Positions 19,509 to 26,320 of a stretch of 39,385 bases of DNA are shown here, piece by piece. The stretch lies in the NCBI RefSeq assembly GCF_020164475.1, contig NZ_JAIQWX010000050.1, positions 1 through 39,385 of the forward strand. The letters are read 5' to 3'. The notes under the pieces were generated by a model. That model searched no databases, was not told the origin of the DNA, and was given only the letters and a program-made list of their open reading frames with translations. Origin of the DNA: Pseudomonas sp. REP124 (lineage in GTDB: Bacteria; Pseudomonadota; Gammaproteobacteria; Pseudomonadales; Pseudomonadaceae). Both the position numbers and the translations under genes were made by a program. How positions within the stretch are numbered: the first letter of the stretch is position 1; every line of letters starts with the position of its first letter.

Positions 19509-20126
19509 ATGCGGTGGTTGCTGTGCGGGGTGTTGCTGATTCTGTTGTCGATTGAAAGCAGGGCGGGGGATGAGTTTCTGATTCCGGAACACAATCCCAG
19601 ACCGATTTATCCGGCGGCGCTGCAAAGGGCGGGAATCACCGGGGATGTCCGAGTCAGCTTCGTGGCCTATGCCGATGGTTCAGTCGGCGAGGTGAAGATC
19701 CTTGAGAGCGATCATCCCGATCTGGCTGAAGCGAGCCGGGTCGCGATAGAGAAGTGGCGGTTCAAGCCGTGGACGGTCGAGGGGGACAAGCCGGCGGAAC
19801 AGGAGGTGATCGCGCCGATGATCTTCGGGTATGACGCCAGTCTGCCGCGACACCTGAATCAATGGCTCGGCAAATTGAAGTGCCGCGACCTCAATCAATT
19901 CCTGGTGCGGACGGCGGATCAGGCCTGGGTTGATTTGCCTGCGTTCCATTACACCCGGGCTTATCTGACGAATTCCTTTTCCAGGGCAATGTTGAGCGAT
20001 GAACGGCGGCTTGAGTTGATCGCGAAAATGAACAGGAGCGTGCCGTACATTGGCAGGCAATGCCTGAACAATCCGGGATCCCGATTTGCGAGGTATTTGC
20101 CGGAAGATATCCGCAAGCTGCTTTAG
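19509..20126 (+). CDS. Secreted TonB C-terminal domain protein
   Basis: The 205-residue product begins with a signal peptide (MRWLLCGVLLILLSIESRAG) and goes straight into a TonB C-terminal fold: PRPIYPAALQRAGITGDVRV, FVAYADGSVGEVKILES, VAIEKWRFKPW (residues about 30-95). A C-terminal region of about 90 residues with two cysteines (KCRDLNQFLVRTADQAWVDL; RQCLNNPGSRF) is not recognised. It lacks the Pro-rich linker of genuine TonB, and the hydrophobic N-terminus looks like a signal peptide or single anchor, so it need not transduce energy. AAGGGAG precedes the ATG at 19509. No exbB/exbD is nearby. It may be a periplasmic envelope protein. Confidence 0.8.
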   Translation: MRWLLCGVLLILLSIESRAGDEFLIPEHNPRPIYPAALQRAGITGDVRVSFVAYADGSVGEVKILESDHPDLAEASRVAIEKWRFKPWTVEGDKPAEQEVIAPMIFGYDASLPRHLNQWLGKLKCRDLNQFLVRTADQAWVDLPAFHYTRAYLTNSFSRAMLSDERRLELIAKMNRSVPYIGRQCLNNPGSRFARYLPEDIRKLL

Positions 20127-20177
20127 CTGCGTCGGGTCTGGATATCGTTGATCGAAGTCCAGACCCTTCGCCATGGT

Positions 20178-21155
20178 TCAGCGAACCTGAACCACCACCT
20201 TTCCGACCGCCTTGCGCTGGCCAAGATCGTTGATCGCTTGGGCGGAATTGCTCAGGGGATACACCTGCGACACCAGCGGTTTCAACTTGCCTTCCTTGAA
20301 CCAGCCGAACAGTTGCTGGAAGTTGGCGGCGTTGTCCTGCGGCTGGCGCTGGGCAAACGAACCCCAGAACACGCCCACCACGGCAGCACCTTTGAGCAGG
20401 GCGAGATTCACCGGGAATTCGGGGATGCGGCCGCTGGCGAAGCCGACCACCAGCAGGCGGCCGTTCCAGGCGATGGCGCGCACGGCCTGGTCGAACAGGT
20501 CGCCGCCGACCGGGTCGTAGATTACGTCGGCGCCCTGGCCATCGGTCAGGCGCTTGATTTCGTCCTTGAGGCTGGTTTCGCTGTAGTTGATCAGTTCATC
20601 GGCGCCGGCGGCCTTGGCCACGGCCAGTTTCTCCGCGCTGCTGGCGGCGGCGATCACACGGGCGCCCATGGCCTTGCCGATTTCCACGGCTGCCAGGCCC
20701 ACGCCGCCGGAGGCACCGAGCACCAGCAGGGTTTCGCCCGGTTGCAGGTTGCCGCGCTGCTTGAGGGCGTGCATCGAGGTGCCGTAGGTCATGCTGAAGG
20801 CGGCGGCGGTGTTGAAGTCCATCGAAGGCGGGATCGGCAGCACGTTGTAGCCTGGCACCGCGACCTGTTCGGCAAAGCTGCCCCAGCCGGTCAGGGCCAT
20901 GACCCGGTCGCCGACTTTCAGATGGCTGACCTTTTCGCCCACCGCGCTGACCACGCCTGCCGCTTCGCCACCCGGGGAGAACGGGAAGGGCGGCTTGAAC
21001 TGGTACTTGCCCTCGATGATCAGCGTGTCGGGGAAATTCACCCCGGCGGCGTGCACGTCCAGCAGGATTTCATTCTTCTTCGCGACAGGACTGGCGACGT
21101 CTTCCAGCACCAGCGATTCGGCAGGACCGAAGGCTTTGCACAGCACGGCTTTCAT
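20178..21155 (-). CDS. NADPH:quinone oxidoreductase family protein (zinc-free MDR)
   Basis: This 325-residue cytosolic protein belongs to the quinone oxidoreductase branch of the medium-chain dehydrogenase/reductase superfamily. The N-terminal GroES-like half reads MKAVLCKAFGPAESLVLEDV ... DRVMALTGWGSFAEQ, and the Rossmann half has the nucleotide loop VLGASGGVGLAAVEIGKAMG and the IIYDPVGG-like segment DVIYDPVGGDLFDQAV. The zinc ligands of alcohol dehydrogenases are absent. I choose the ATG at 21155 because AAAGGAA lies upstream; the longer frame to 21245 has no family match. It diverges from the FliL-like gene. The natural substrate is unknown. Confidence 0.93.
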   Translation of the reverse strand: MKAVLCKAFGPAESLVLEDVASPVAKKNEILLDVHAAGVNFPDTLIIEGKYQFKPPFPFSPGGEAAGVVSAVGEKVSHLKVGDRVMALTGWGSFAEQVAVPGYNVLPIPPSMDFNTAAAFSMTYGTSMHALKQRGNLQPGETLLVLGASGGVGLAAVEIGKAMGARVIAAASSAEKLAVAKAAGADELINYSETSLKDEIKRLTDGQGADVIYDPVGGDLFDQAVRAIAWNGRLLVVGFASGRIPEFPVNLALLKGAAVVGVFWGSFAQRQPQDNAANFQQLFGWFKEGKLKPLVSQVYPLSNSAQAINDLGQRKAVGKVVVQVR

Positions 21156-21305
21156 CAGGGCTATTCCTTTGGGAGAGATGGCCGATAAGTGTAGGTGTGT
21201 GAGTCGACGGGTCAACGAGCATGCCCGCCCCTGATAGTCAGCCATAAGCTTGTGCTTGAGCGGCGGGTCGTTATGCTAGGCCGCAAACCGGATGAGGTAC
21301 GAATA

Positions 21306-21713
21306 GTGAAAGCGTGGATCGTGTTGATGATGGCCCTGTCCCTGCCTGTGGCAGCGATGGCCGAAGAAGCCAAGGAAGGTGCAGCACCGAAGGTCAATTA
21401 CATCACCCTGAGCCCGCCGTTCGTGGGCAACTACGGGCTCGATGGCACTCCGAAGCTCAAGGTGTACAAGGCCGATGTGGCCTTGCGCGTGACCGGCGAC
21501 GAGGCGACCAAGGCGGTCAAGGCCAACGAGCCGTTGATCCGCAACCAGCTGGTGGCGCTGTTCGCCCAGCAGACCACTGAGACGATGAACAACGTCGAGG
21601 CCAAGGAAAAGCTGCGTCAGGAAGCGCTCAAGCAAACCCAGCAGATCATGAATGATGAAACCGGCAAGCCGGTGGTTGAGGATCTGTTGTTCAACAACCT
21701 CATCATTCAGTAA
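21306..21713 (+). CDS. Secreted FliL-like protein
   Basis: This 135-residue protein starts with a signal peptide (VKAWIVLMMALSLPVAAMAEE, initiated at a GTG) and then resembles the periplasmic part of flagellar FliL: YITLSPPFVGNYG, KVYKADVALRVTG, IRNQLVALFAQQT and a C-terminal VVEDLLFNNLIIQ. I choose GTG at 21306 because a GAGG lies upstream and the signal peptide begins there. True FliL has an uncleaved anchor and sits in flagellar operons; here there is no flagellar neighbour and the N-terminus looks cleavable. It may be a stand-alone paralogue with an envelope role. Pseudomonas genomes commonly annotate it as a FliL family protein. Confidence 0.88.
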   Translation: MKAWIVLMMALSLPVAAMAEEAKEGAAPKVNYITLSPPFVGNYGLDGTPKLKVYKADVALRVTGDEATKAVKANEPLIRNQLVALFAQQTTETMNNVEAKEKLRQEALKQTQQIMNDETGKPVVEDLLFNNLIIQ

Positions 21714-21736
21714 AGGCTCGGCCGGCCTCTTGCTCT

Positions 21737-21827
21737 TGTAGGAGCGAGGCTTGCCCGCGAAGGCGGTCTACCGGGCAACATCAATGCTGAATGTGCTGGC
21801 CTCTTCGCGGGCAAGCCTCGCTCCTAC
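21737..21827. repeat. REPIN, class B
   Basis: Arms tgtaggagcgaggcttgccc and gggcaagcctcgctcctacg are inverted around the spacer gaaggcggtctaccgggcaa ... gctggcctcttcgc. The inner sequence differs from class A. It follows the FliL-like gene. Confidence 0.9.
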
Positions 21828-21870
21828 GGGGATATCGGTTGGTCACAGCTCTTGTGTTCACAACCGGCCA

Positions 21871-21896
21871 TTGTGGGAGCGGGGTTGCCCGCGATT
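21871..21896. repeat. Solitary REP unit
   Basis: A single REP core, tgtgggagcggggttgcccg, without inverted partner, lies about 45 bp from the preceding REPIN and before the EVE-domain gene end. Confidence 0.75.
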
Positions 21897-21920
21897 GCAT
21901 TCTGACGGGCGCCGAAATGC

Positions 21921-22373
21921 CTACGGCTTGAGCGCGATCACCGCCGCCCATTGCTCGGCCGTCACCGGCATCACCGAAAGCCGCGAACCCTTCTGCACCA
22001 GTGGCATCTCTGTCAGCGCCGTCTGCTGTTTCAGATAGTCCAGCTTCAACACCCTGGAAAACGTCTCCACATGGGCGACATCGATCGCGCTCCAGGCGTT
22101 TTTCTCGGGCGTGGCCTTGGGATCGTAATAGTGGCTCTCAGGCTCCAGCGCCGTCGGGTCCGGATACGCGGCTTCGACGATCTTGCCGATCCCGGCAATT
22201 CCCGGCTCCGGGCAGCTGGAGTGATAGAAGAAAAACTCGTCCCCGACCGCCATGGCCCGCAGGAAGTTGCGCGCCTGATAGTTGCGAACCCCGTCCCAGC
22301 GCGCTTTGCCGAGCTTTTCCAGGCCTTTGATCGAGAGTTCGTCGGGCTCGGATTTCATCAGCCAATAGGCCAT
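21921..22373 (-). CDS. EVE domain-containing protein
   Basis: The 150-residue product consists of a single EVE (PUA-like) domain, beginning MAYWLMKSEPDELSIKGLEK with the classic YWLMKSEP opening, then WDGVRNYQARNFLRAM, GDEFFFYHS and GIAGIGKIVEAAYPDPTA. EVE domains bind modified bases, and family members may recognise modified DNA or RNA; the function of the stand-alone protein is not settled. I choose the ATG at 22373, with AAGGAG upstream, over the longer frame to 22451. It lies in the conserved stretch next to ygfA/ssrS but is transcribed independently. Confidence 0.93.
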   Translation of the reverse strand: MAYWLMKSEPDELSIKGLEKLGKARWDGVRNYQARNFLRAMAVGDEFFFYHSSCPEPGIAGIGKIVEAAYPDPTALEPESHYYDPKATPEKNAWSAIDVAHVETFSRVLKLDYLKQQTALTEMPLVQKGSRLSVMPVTAEQWAAVIALKP

Positions 22374-22568
22374 GGTTTGGCTCCTTGCGAGGTGTGTGGA
22401 CAGGTTGTTGGGCAATTTTATGACAAACCGACAGTCGGTTGACGCCAGCATTTGCGTGCGGGTTCACGTTGACGCAAAATGCCGGCCTTTAAAGCTTGAC
22501 GCTGCTGCACGGCCTGTAAATGGAAACCGCTGCTGTCATCGTATAGATATGCCTTTGGGGGGCAGTCG

Positions 22569-22724
22569 ATGAAACGCAAACCGGATTTACTATGGATTTT
22601 GGTTATTTTGTTCGGCCTTGGCGTCGTGACTACCGGCTATGCCCAAAGCCTCTGGAACAGCAAGGTCGATGCACCGATTGAGATCTCGGCGCTGCAGCAA
22701 CAGTCGACCGCTTTCAAGCGCTGA
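22569..22724 (+). CDS. Small single-pass membrane protein, 51 residues
   Basis: The frame from ATG 22569 to TGA 22724 encodes 51 residues. The N-terminus is MKRKPDLLWILVILFGLGVV, that is four charged or polar residues followed by one transmembrane helix (about residues 7-24). A hydrophilic tail with WNSKVDAPIEIS follows. A G-rich segment (gggggg) before the ATG can serve as ribosome binding site. Positive-inside charge places the C-terminus in the periplasm. Function is unknown. It diverges from the EVE gene and converges on ygfA. The basic-then-hydrophobic-then-charged pattern and the correct spacing make a real gene more likely than a chance ORF. Confidence 0.65.
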   Translation: MKRKPDLLWILVILFGLGVVTTGYAQSLWNSKVDAPIEISALQQQSTAFKR

Positions 22725-22760
22725 TCGCGTCCTTTCGACGCCGCTGACCCGCAGTGGCGT

Positions 22761-23366
22761 CTAGCCTGCGAAATACCAGGCCTTGTCGGTAACCGTTCCC
22801 TGCAGCGGCACATCCCAGCTCGCTTGAGCCAGTCGTTCCACCTTCTGACATTCATGAGCCAGACCCAGCAGCGTCGGTTTGCGCCAGTCATTGCGGCGCG
22901 CCAGATAAGCCAGGCTGCGATCATAGAATCCGCCGCCCATCCCCAGGCGTCCGCCGACATCGTCGAATCCCACCAGCGGTAACAGCACCAGGTCCAGCGC
23001 CCAGACTTTGCGCTGCCGGGCGAGGCTGTGCCGCGGCTCCAGAATGCGGAAGCGGTTGGGCTTGAGTTTTTCCCCGGGGCGAATGCGCTGGAACACCATC
23101 TTGGTCCGCGGCCATGCGCTGAGCACCGGCAGATAAGTCGCCTTGCCCCGACGCTGGGCGGCGCGCAGCAGCAGGCGCGGATCGATTTCACCGTCGGTAG
23201 GTAAATAGAGGGAGATGTGCCTGGCGCGGCGGAACAGCGGTTGCTGGGCCAATTGCTTGTACAGCCCGCGAGCGGCCTGGCGCTGCTGACTGGCGGTCAA
23301 TGCGCGGCGGGCCTTGCGCAGCATGCGTCGAAGTTGCGGGCGGGGAAGCAGCGCAGGTTCGGTCAT
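22761..23366 (-). CDS. ygfA: 5-formyltetrahydrofolate cyclo-ligase
   Basis: This enzyme converts 5-formyltetrahydrofolate to 5,10-methenyltetrahydrofolate using ATP. The 201-residue product shows the family order: an N-terminal basic helix (PQLRRMLRKARRALTASQQR), the ISLYLPTDGEIDPRLLL strand region, the loop DLVLLPLVGFDDVGGRLGMGGGFYDR (the characteristic G-M-G-x-G-x-Y-D segment) and the end segment beginning PTLLGLAHECQKVE. The gene lies directly downstream of the 6S RNA gene on the same strand, as in E. coli (ssrS-ygfA), with the ssrS terminator between. Its link to stress and persistence in E. coli rests on ssrS co-transcription; whether that holds here is unknown. Confidence 0.95.
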   Translation of the reverse strand: MTEPALLPRPQLRRMLRKARRALTASQQRQAARGLYKQLAQQPLFRRARHISLYLPTDGEIDPRLLLRAAQRRGKATYLPVLSAWPRTKMVFQRIRPGEKLKPNRFRILEPRHSLARQRKVWALDLVLLPLVGFDDVGGRLGMGGGFYDRSLAYLARRNDWRKPTLLGLAHECQKVERLAQASWDVPLQGTVTDKAWYFAG

Positions 23367-23408
23367 GGATTCGGGCTTCGGCAGTGTGGATACGAAAAGC
23401 GTACCCGT

Positions 23409-23443
23409 AAAAAAGCCGATGCCGGTATCAAAACCGGCATCGG
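23409..23443 (-). terminator. Terminator between 6S RNA and ygfA
   Basis: A perfect 11-bp stem (ccgatgccggt / accggcatcgg) with a 6-base loop is followed on the minus strand by a run of T (plus-strand aaaaaa at 23409-23414). It lies 3' of the 6S RNA and about 40 bp before the ygfA start. Confidence 0.88.
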
Positions 23444-23452
23444 ACTCGAATC

Positions 23453-23633
23453 AGGCTCCCCGAATGTGCCGCTGTCGACTTAGCCCTTGAACCCGAAAGT
23501 TCAAGGTGGAAGATGCAGTAGGCTTTAAGGCTTTCCGTCTAGCGGACATGCACACCAGCCCAACGTGCAACCTCCAGGGTATAGCAAATCGGCTCAGGGA
23601 CATCGCCAACTGGCAAGCACCCCAGGGAGTGTT
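23453..23633 (-). ncRNA. ssrS: 6S RNA
   Basis: 6S RNA binds RNA polymerase-sigma70 and represses promoters in stationary phase. On the minus strand the sequence reads through the 6S landmarks: gtccctgagccgat, ggctggtgtgcatg, ccgctagacggaaagcctta, ccaccttgaactttcgggtt and caagggctaagtcgac. These align in order with the E. coli 6S words CCCTGAGCCGATATTT, GAGCATGC, GAAGCCTTAAAAC and CACCTTGAACCAAGGGTTCAAGGGTTA. The ends pair (ctccc with gggag). A TATACT -10 element lies at 23638-23643, about 5-8 bases upstream of the expected start. The position between zapA and ygfA is the conserved ssrS locus. End coordinates are estimates. Confidence 0.92.
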
Positions 23634-23662
23634 GGGGAGTATACCCCAAGCGCGTAAGCGAA

Positions 23663-23980
23663 TCAGCCTTTGGTGACGTCCGGATCGGTGGCGAGCACCA
23701 GATCGACACGATCGAGCAGGTCGCGAACCTGTTCGCGGGTCGAGCCGCTGACCTGAATATCCGGGCTCTCCTGCTTGTGCAGCAGGTCGTGGGTAATGTT
23801 CAGGGCGGCCATCACGGCAATGCGATCGGCGCCGATGACTTTGCCGCTGCTGCGGATCTCGCGCATCTTGCCGTCCAGGTAGCGGGCGGCGCTCACCAGG
23901 TTGCTGCGCTCTTCCTGTGGACAGATGATCGAATATTCTTTGTCGAGGATCTGCACGGTGACGCTATTGCTTGAACTCAT
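23663..23980 (-). CDS. zapA: Cell division protein ZapA
   Basis: ZapA binds FtsZ and promotes Z-ring bundling. The 105-residue protein has the Zap head (VTVQILDKEYSIICPQEERS, residues about 6-25, then LVSAARYLDGKMREIR) and a coiled C-terminal helix (ALNITHDLLHKQE). The length is typical. Its ATG overlaps the stop of the small coiled-coil gene before it by an ATGA, so the two are translationally coupled. 6S RNA follows immediately on the same strand, as in E. coli, and may be transcribed from its own TATACT promoter within the zapA 3' flank. Confidence 0.95.
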   Translation of the reverse strand: MSSSNSVTVQILDKEYSIICPQEERSNLVSAARYLDGKMREIRSSGKVIGADRIAVMAALNITHDLLHKQESPDIQVSGSTREQVRDLLDRVDLVLATDPDVTKG

Positions 23981-24186
23981 GAGTCTTGCTCCAGGGCCTT
24001 GAGGCGCGAAATCATCGATTCGACCTTACGCCGGGCGATTTCGTTTTTTTCAATGAGGTGAGCGCGTTCCTCGCGCCAGGTCTTTTCCTGAGCAAGTAAG
24101 AGTCCGTTTTGACTCTTAAGTTGCTCGACTCGGGTAATCAGCAGTTCGAGTCTGGCCATCAGCGCTTGCAGGTCGGTGTCTTCCAT
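23977..24186 (-). CDS. Small coiled-coil protein (TIGR02449 family, ZapB-like)
   Basis: This 69-residue protein is a single long heptad-rich helix: MEDTDLQALMARLELLITRV, then EQLKSQNGLLLAQEKTWREE and a basic end RRKVESMISRLKALEQDS. It matches the TIGR02449 family found directly upstream of zapA in pseudomonads. Leu-rich heptads and similar length recall ZapB, the FtsZ-ring partner of ZapA, but homology with ZapB is not proven. I choose the ATG at 24186; the longer frame to 24288 adds an unrelated extension. The ATGA overlap with zapA supports a cell division role. Confidence 0.88.
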   Translation of the reverse strand: MEDTDLQALMARLELLITRVEQLKSQNGLLLAQEKTWREERAHLIEKNEIARRKVESMISRLKALEQDS

Positions 24187-24231
24187 TGTGTCCACTGAAA
24201 ATGTCTGATGGGTGGTAGCAGCCCGATTTTT

Positions 24232-24333
24232 CTGTAGGAGCGAGCACGCTCGCGATGGTCGCCAACGATAACACTGGGTCCCTGACACCCCGCAGCGTTC
24301 TCGGGTTCATCGCGAGCGTGCTCGCTCCTACAG
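24232..24333. repeat. REPIN, class A
   Basis: Perfect inverted arms ctgtaggagcgagcacgctc / gagcgtgctcgctcctacag enclose a spacer with gtcgccaacgataacactgg and cctgacaccc, the class A inner words. It lies in the divergent region between the zapA and ygfB operons, so promoters must lie around it. Confidence 0.92.
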
Positions 24334-24398
24334 GGGTAGTCGATGTAGGATACAAGGCCTTCATTCTAGACATAGCGCCGTCTGGCGCCTAGCTGCCC

Positions 24399-24959
24399 AT
24401 GCCCATTCAGAATTCTCCGTACCAAGCCTTCGCCACCCTGCTGACTTCCAGCGGCCACAATGTCTCGCCTGCCGAATTGCACGGTTTGTTGCTCGGTCGC
24501 AGCTGCGCCGGTGCCGGCTTCGATCACGAAGGCTGGCTGGTCGACGCTGCCGAGTTGCTGGAAAACGAGCCGCAGGACAACATTCGCGCGGCCCTGATCG
24601 GCCTGCAAGAGATGGTCAAGGGCGAACTCACCGGCGAAGACGTCACCGTCGTCCTGCTGCTGCCAACCGACGATGCCCCGCTGGCCGAGCGCGCCGAGGC
24701 GCTGGGTCAATGGTGCCAGGGTTTCCTCAGCGGTTTCGGCCTGAACTGCCGTGACAGCAGCATGCTGAGCAGCGAGGCCACGGAAGTGTTGCAGGATCTT
24801 GCGGCTATCTCCCAGGTGCAAGATGCCCTGGAAGAATCCGAAGACGGCGAAAGCGACTATATGGAAGTGATGGAATACTTGCGCGTCGCGCCGCTGCTGC
24901 TGTTCTCCGAAACCCGTAAGGCGGACCAACCGGCGGCTGCCAAACCGTCGCTGCACTGA
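24399..24959 (+). CDS. ygfB: UPF0149 / YgfB family protein
   Basis: The 186-residue product is a YgfB/YecA-type (UPF0149) all-helical protein. [20 protein letters not shown] is followed by [20 protein letters not shown] (the [11 protein letters not shown] motif, residues about 21-41), a central [11 protein letters not shown] motif and an acidic end [20 protein letters not shown]. No SEC-C metal-binding tail is seen. Position directly upstream of pepP is the same as ygfB in E. coli. In P. aeruginosa YgfB has been linked to beta-lactam resistance through AmpDh3 control; whether this protein does so is unknown. The Shine-Dalgarno is poor. Confidence 0.93.
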   Translation: MPIQNSPYQAFATLLTSSGHNVSPAELHGLLLGRSCAGAGFDHEGWLVDAAELLENEPQDNIRAALIGLQEMVKGELTGEDVTVVLLLPTDDAPLAERAEALGQWCQGFLSGFGLNCRDSSMLSSEATEVLQDLAAISQVQDALEESEDGESDYMEVMEYLRVAPLLLFSETRKADQPAAAKPSLH

Positions 24960-24985
24960 TCAACGACAGGGAAAGCCATCTGCCC

Positions 24986-26320
24986 ATGATTCATATCCCG
25001 AAATCGGAATACGGCCGTCGCCGCAAGGCCCTGATGGCGCAGATGGAACCCAACAGCATCGCCATCCTGCCCGCCGCCGCAGTGGCCATCCGCAATCGCG
25101 ATGTCGAGCATGTCTACCGCCAGGACAGCGACTTCCAGTACCTCAGCGGCTTTCCCGAACCGCAGGCCGTGCTGGTCCTGATTCCGGGACGCGTGCATGG
25201 CGAATACATCCTGTTCTGTCGTGAACGCAACGCCGAGCGCGAACTGTGGGATGGCCTGCGCGCCGGACAGGAAGGCGCGATCCGTGACTTCGGCGCCGAC
25301 GATGCTTTCCCCATCACTGATATCGACGACATCCTGCCGGGCCTCATAGAAGGCCGCGACCGGGTGTACTCGGCCATGGGCAGCAACCCGGAATTCGATC
25401 GCCACCTGATGGAATGGATCAACGTGATCCGCTCCAAGGCGAACCTCGGTGCCCAGCCGCCGAACGAATTCGTTGCCCTGGATCATCTGCTGCACGACAT
25501 GCGCCTGTATAAATCGGCGGCGGAAGTGAAGGTCATGCGCGAAGCCGCGCGGATTTCCGCTCAGGCCCATGTGCGGGCGATGCAGGCCAGCCGTGCCGGT
25601 TTGCATGAGTTCAGCCTGGAAGCCGAGCTCGATTACGAGTTCCGCAAGGGCGGGGCGAAGATGCCGGCCTATGGCTCGATCGTCGCGGCGGGGCGCAACA
25701 GCTGCATCCTGCACTACCAGCAGAATGACGCCGTGCTCAAGGACGGCGACCTGGTGTTGATCGACGCCGGTTGCGAGATCGACTGCTACGCCAGCGACAT
25801 CACCCGCACCTGGCCGGTCAATGGCAAGTATTCGGCGGAACAGAAGGCGATCTACGAACTGGTGCTCGCTGCCCAGGAAGCGGCGTTTGCCGAGATTGCC
25901 CCGAACAAGCACTGGAACCAGGCCCACGAAGCCACCGTTCGGGTGATCACCCGCGGTCTGGTGGAGCTGGGCTTGTTGCAGGGCGAGGTCGATGAACTGA
26001 TCGCCAGCGAAGCCTACAAAGCGTTTTACATGCACCGCGCCGGGCACTGGCTGGGCATGGACGTGCATGACGTTGGCGAGTACCGGGTCGGCGGCGAGTG
26101 GCGGGTGCTGGAAGTCGGCATGGCGCTGACCGTGGAACCGGGCATCTACATCTCGCCGAACAACCAGGACGTAGCGAAGAAATGGCGCGGCATTGGTGTG
26201 CGCATCGAGGACGACGTTGTGGTCACCAAAACCGGCTGTGAAATCCTGACCAAAGGCGTACCGAAAACGGTGGCCGAGATCGAGGCCCTGATGGCCCAGG
26301 CAAGGACCCAAGCGGCATGA
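24986..26320 (+). CDS. pepP: Xaa-Pro aminopeptidase P
   Basis: PepP removes the N-terminal residue from peptides with proline at position 2. The 444-residue protein has an N-terminal creatinase-like domain (MIHIPKSEYGRRRKALMAQM onward) and a C-terminal pita-bread domain. The dimanganese ligands are visible: D260 and D271 (DAGCEIDCYASD), H354 (MHRAGHWLGMDVHD), E384 (EPGIYI) and E408 (RIEDDVVV). Numbering is almost the same as in E. coli PepP. AGGGAAAG precedes the ATG. The stop overlaps the ubiH start by 4 bp, which couples the two. The gene order ygfB-pepP-ubiH matches E. coli. Confidence 0.97.
   Translation: MIHIPKSEYGRRRKALMAQMEPNSIAILPAAAVAIRNRDVEHVYRQDSDFQYLSGFPEPQAVLVLIPGRVHGEYILFCRERNAERELWDGLRAGQEGAIRDFGADDAFPITDIDDILPGLIEGRDRVYSAMGSNPEFDRHLMEWINVIRSKANLGAQPPNEFVALDHLLHDMRLYKSAAEVKVMREAARISAQAHVRAMQASRAGLHEFSLEAELDYEFRKGGAKMPAYGSIVAAGRNSCILHYQQNDAVLKDGDLVLIDAGCEIDCYASDITRTWPVNGKYSAEQKAIYELVLAAQEAAFAEIAPNKHWNQAHEATVRVITRGLVELGLLQGEVDELIASEAYKAFYMHRAGHWLGMDVHDVGEYRVGGEWRVLEVGMALTVEPGIYISPNNQDVAKKWRGIGVRIEDDVVVTKTGCEILTKGVPKTVAEIEALMAQARTQAA

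Noticed and set aside
19213..19539. A 108-codon ORF upstream of the TonB-like gene
   Set aside because: It has no recognisable protein features, runs through the GlpR-like sites and ends inside the TonB-like gene in another frame.
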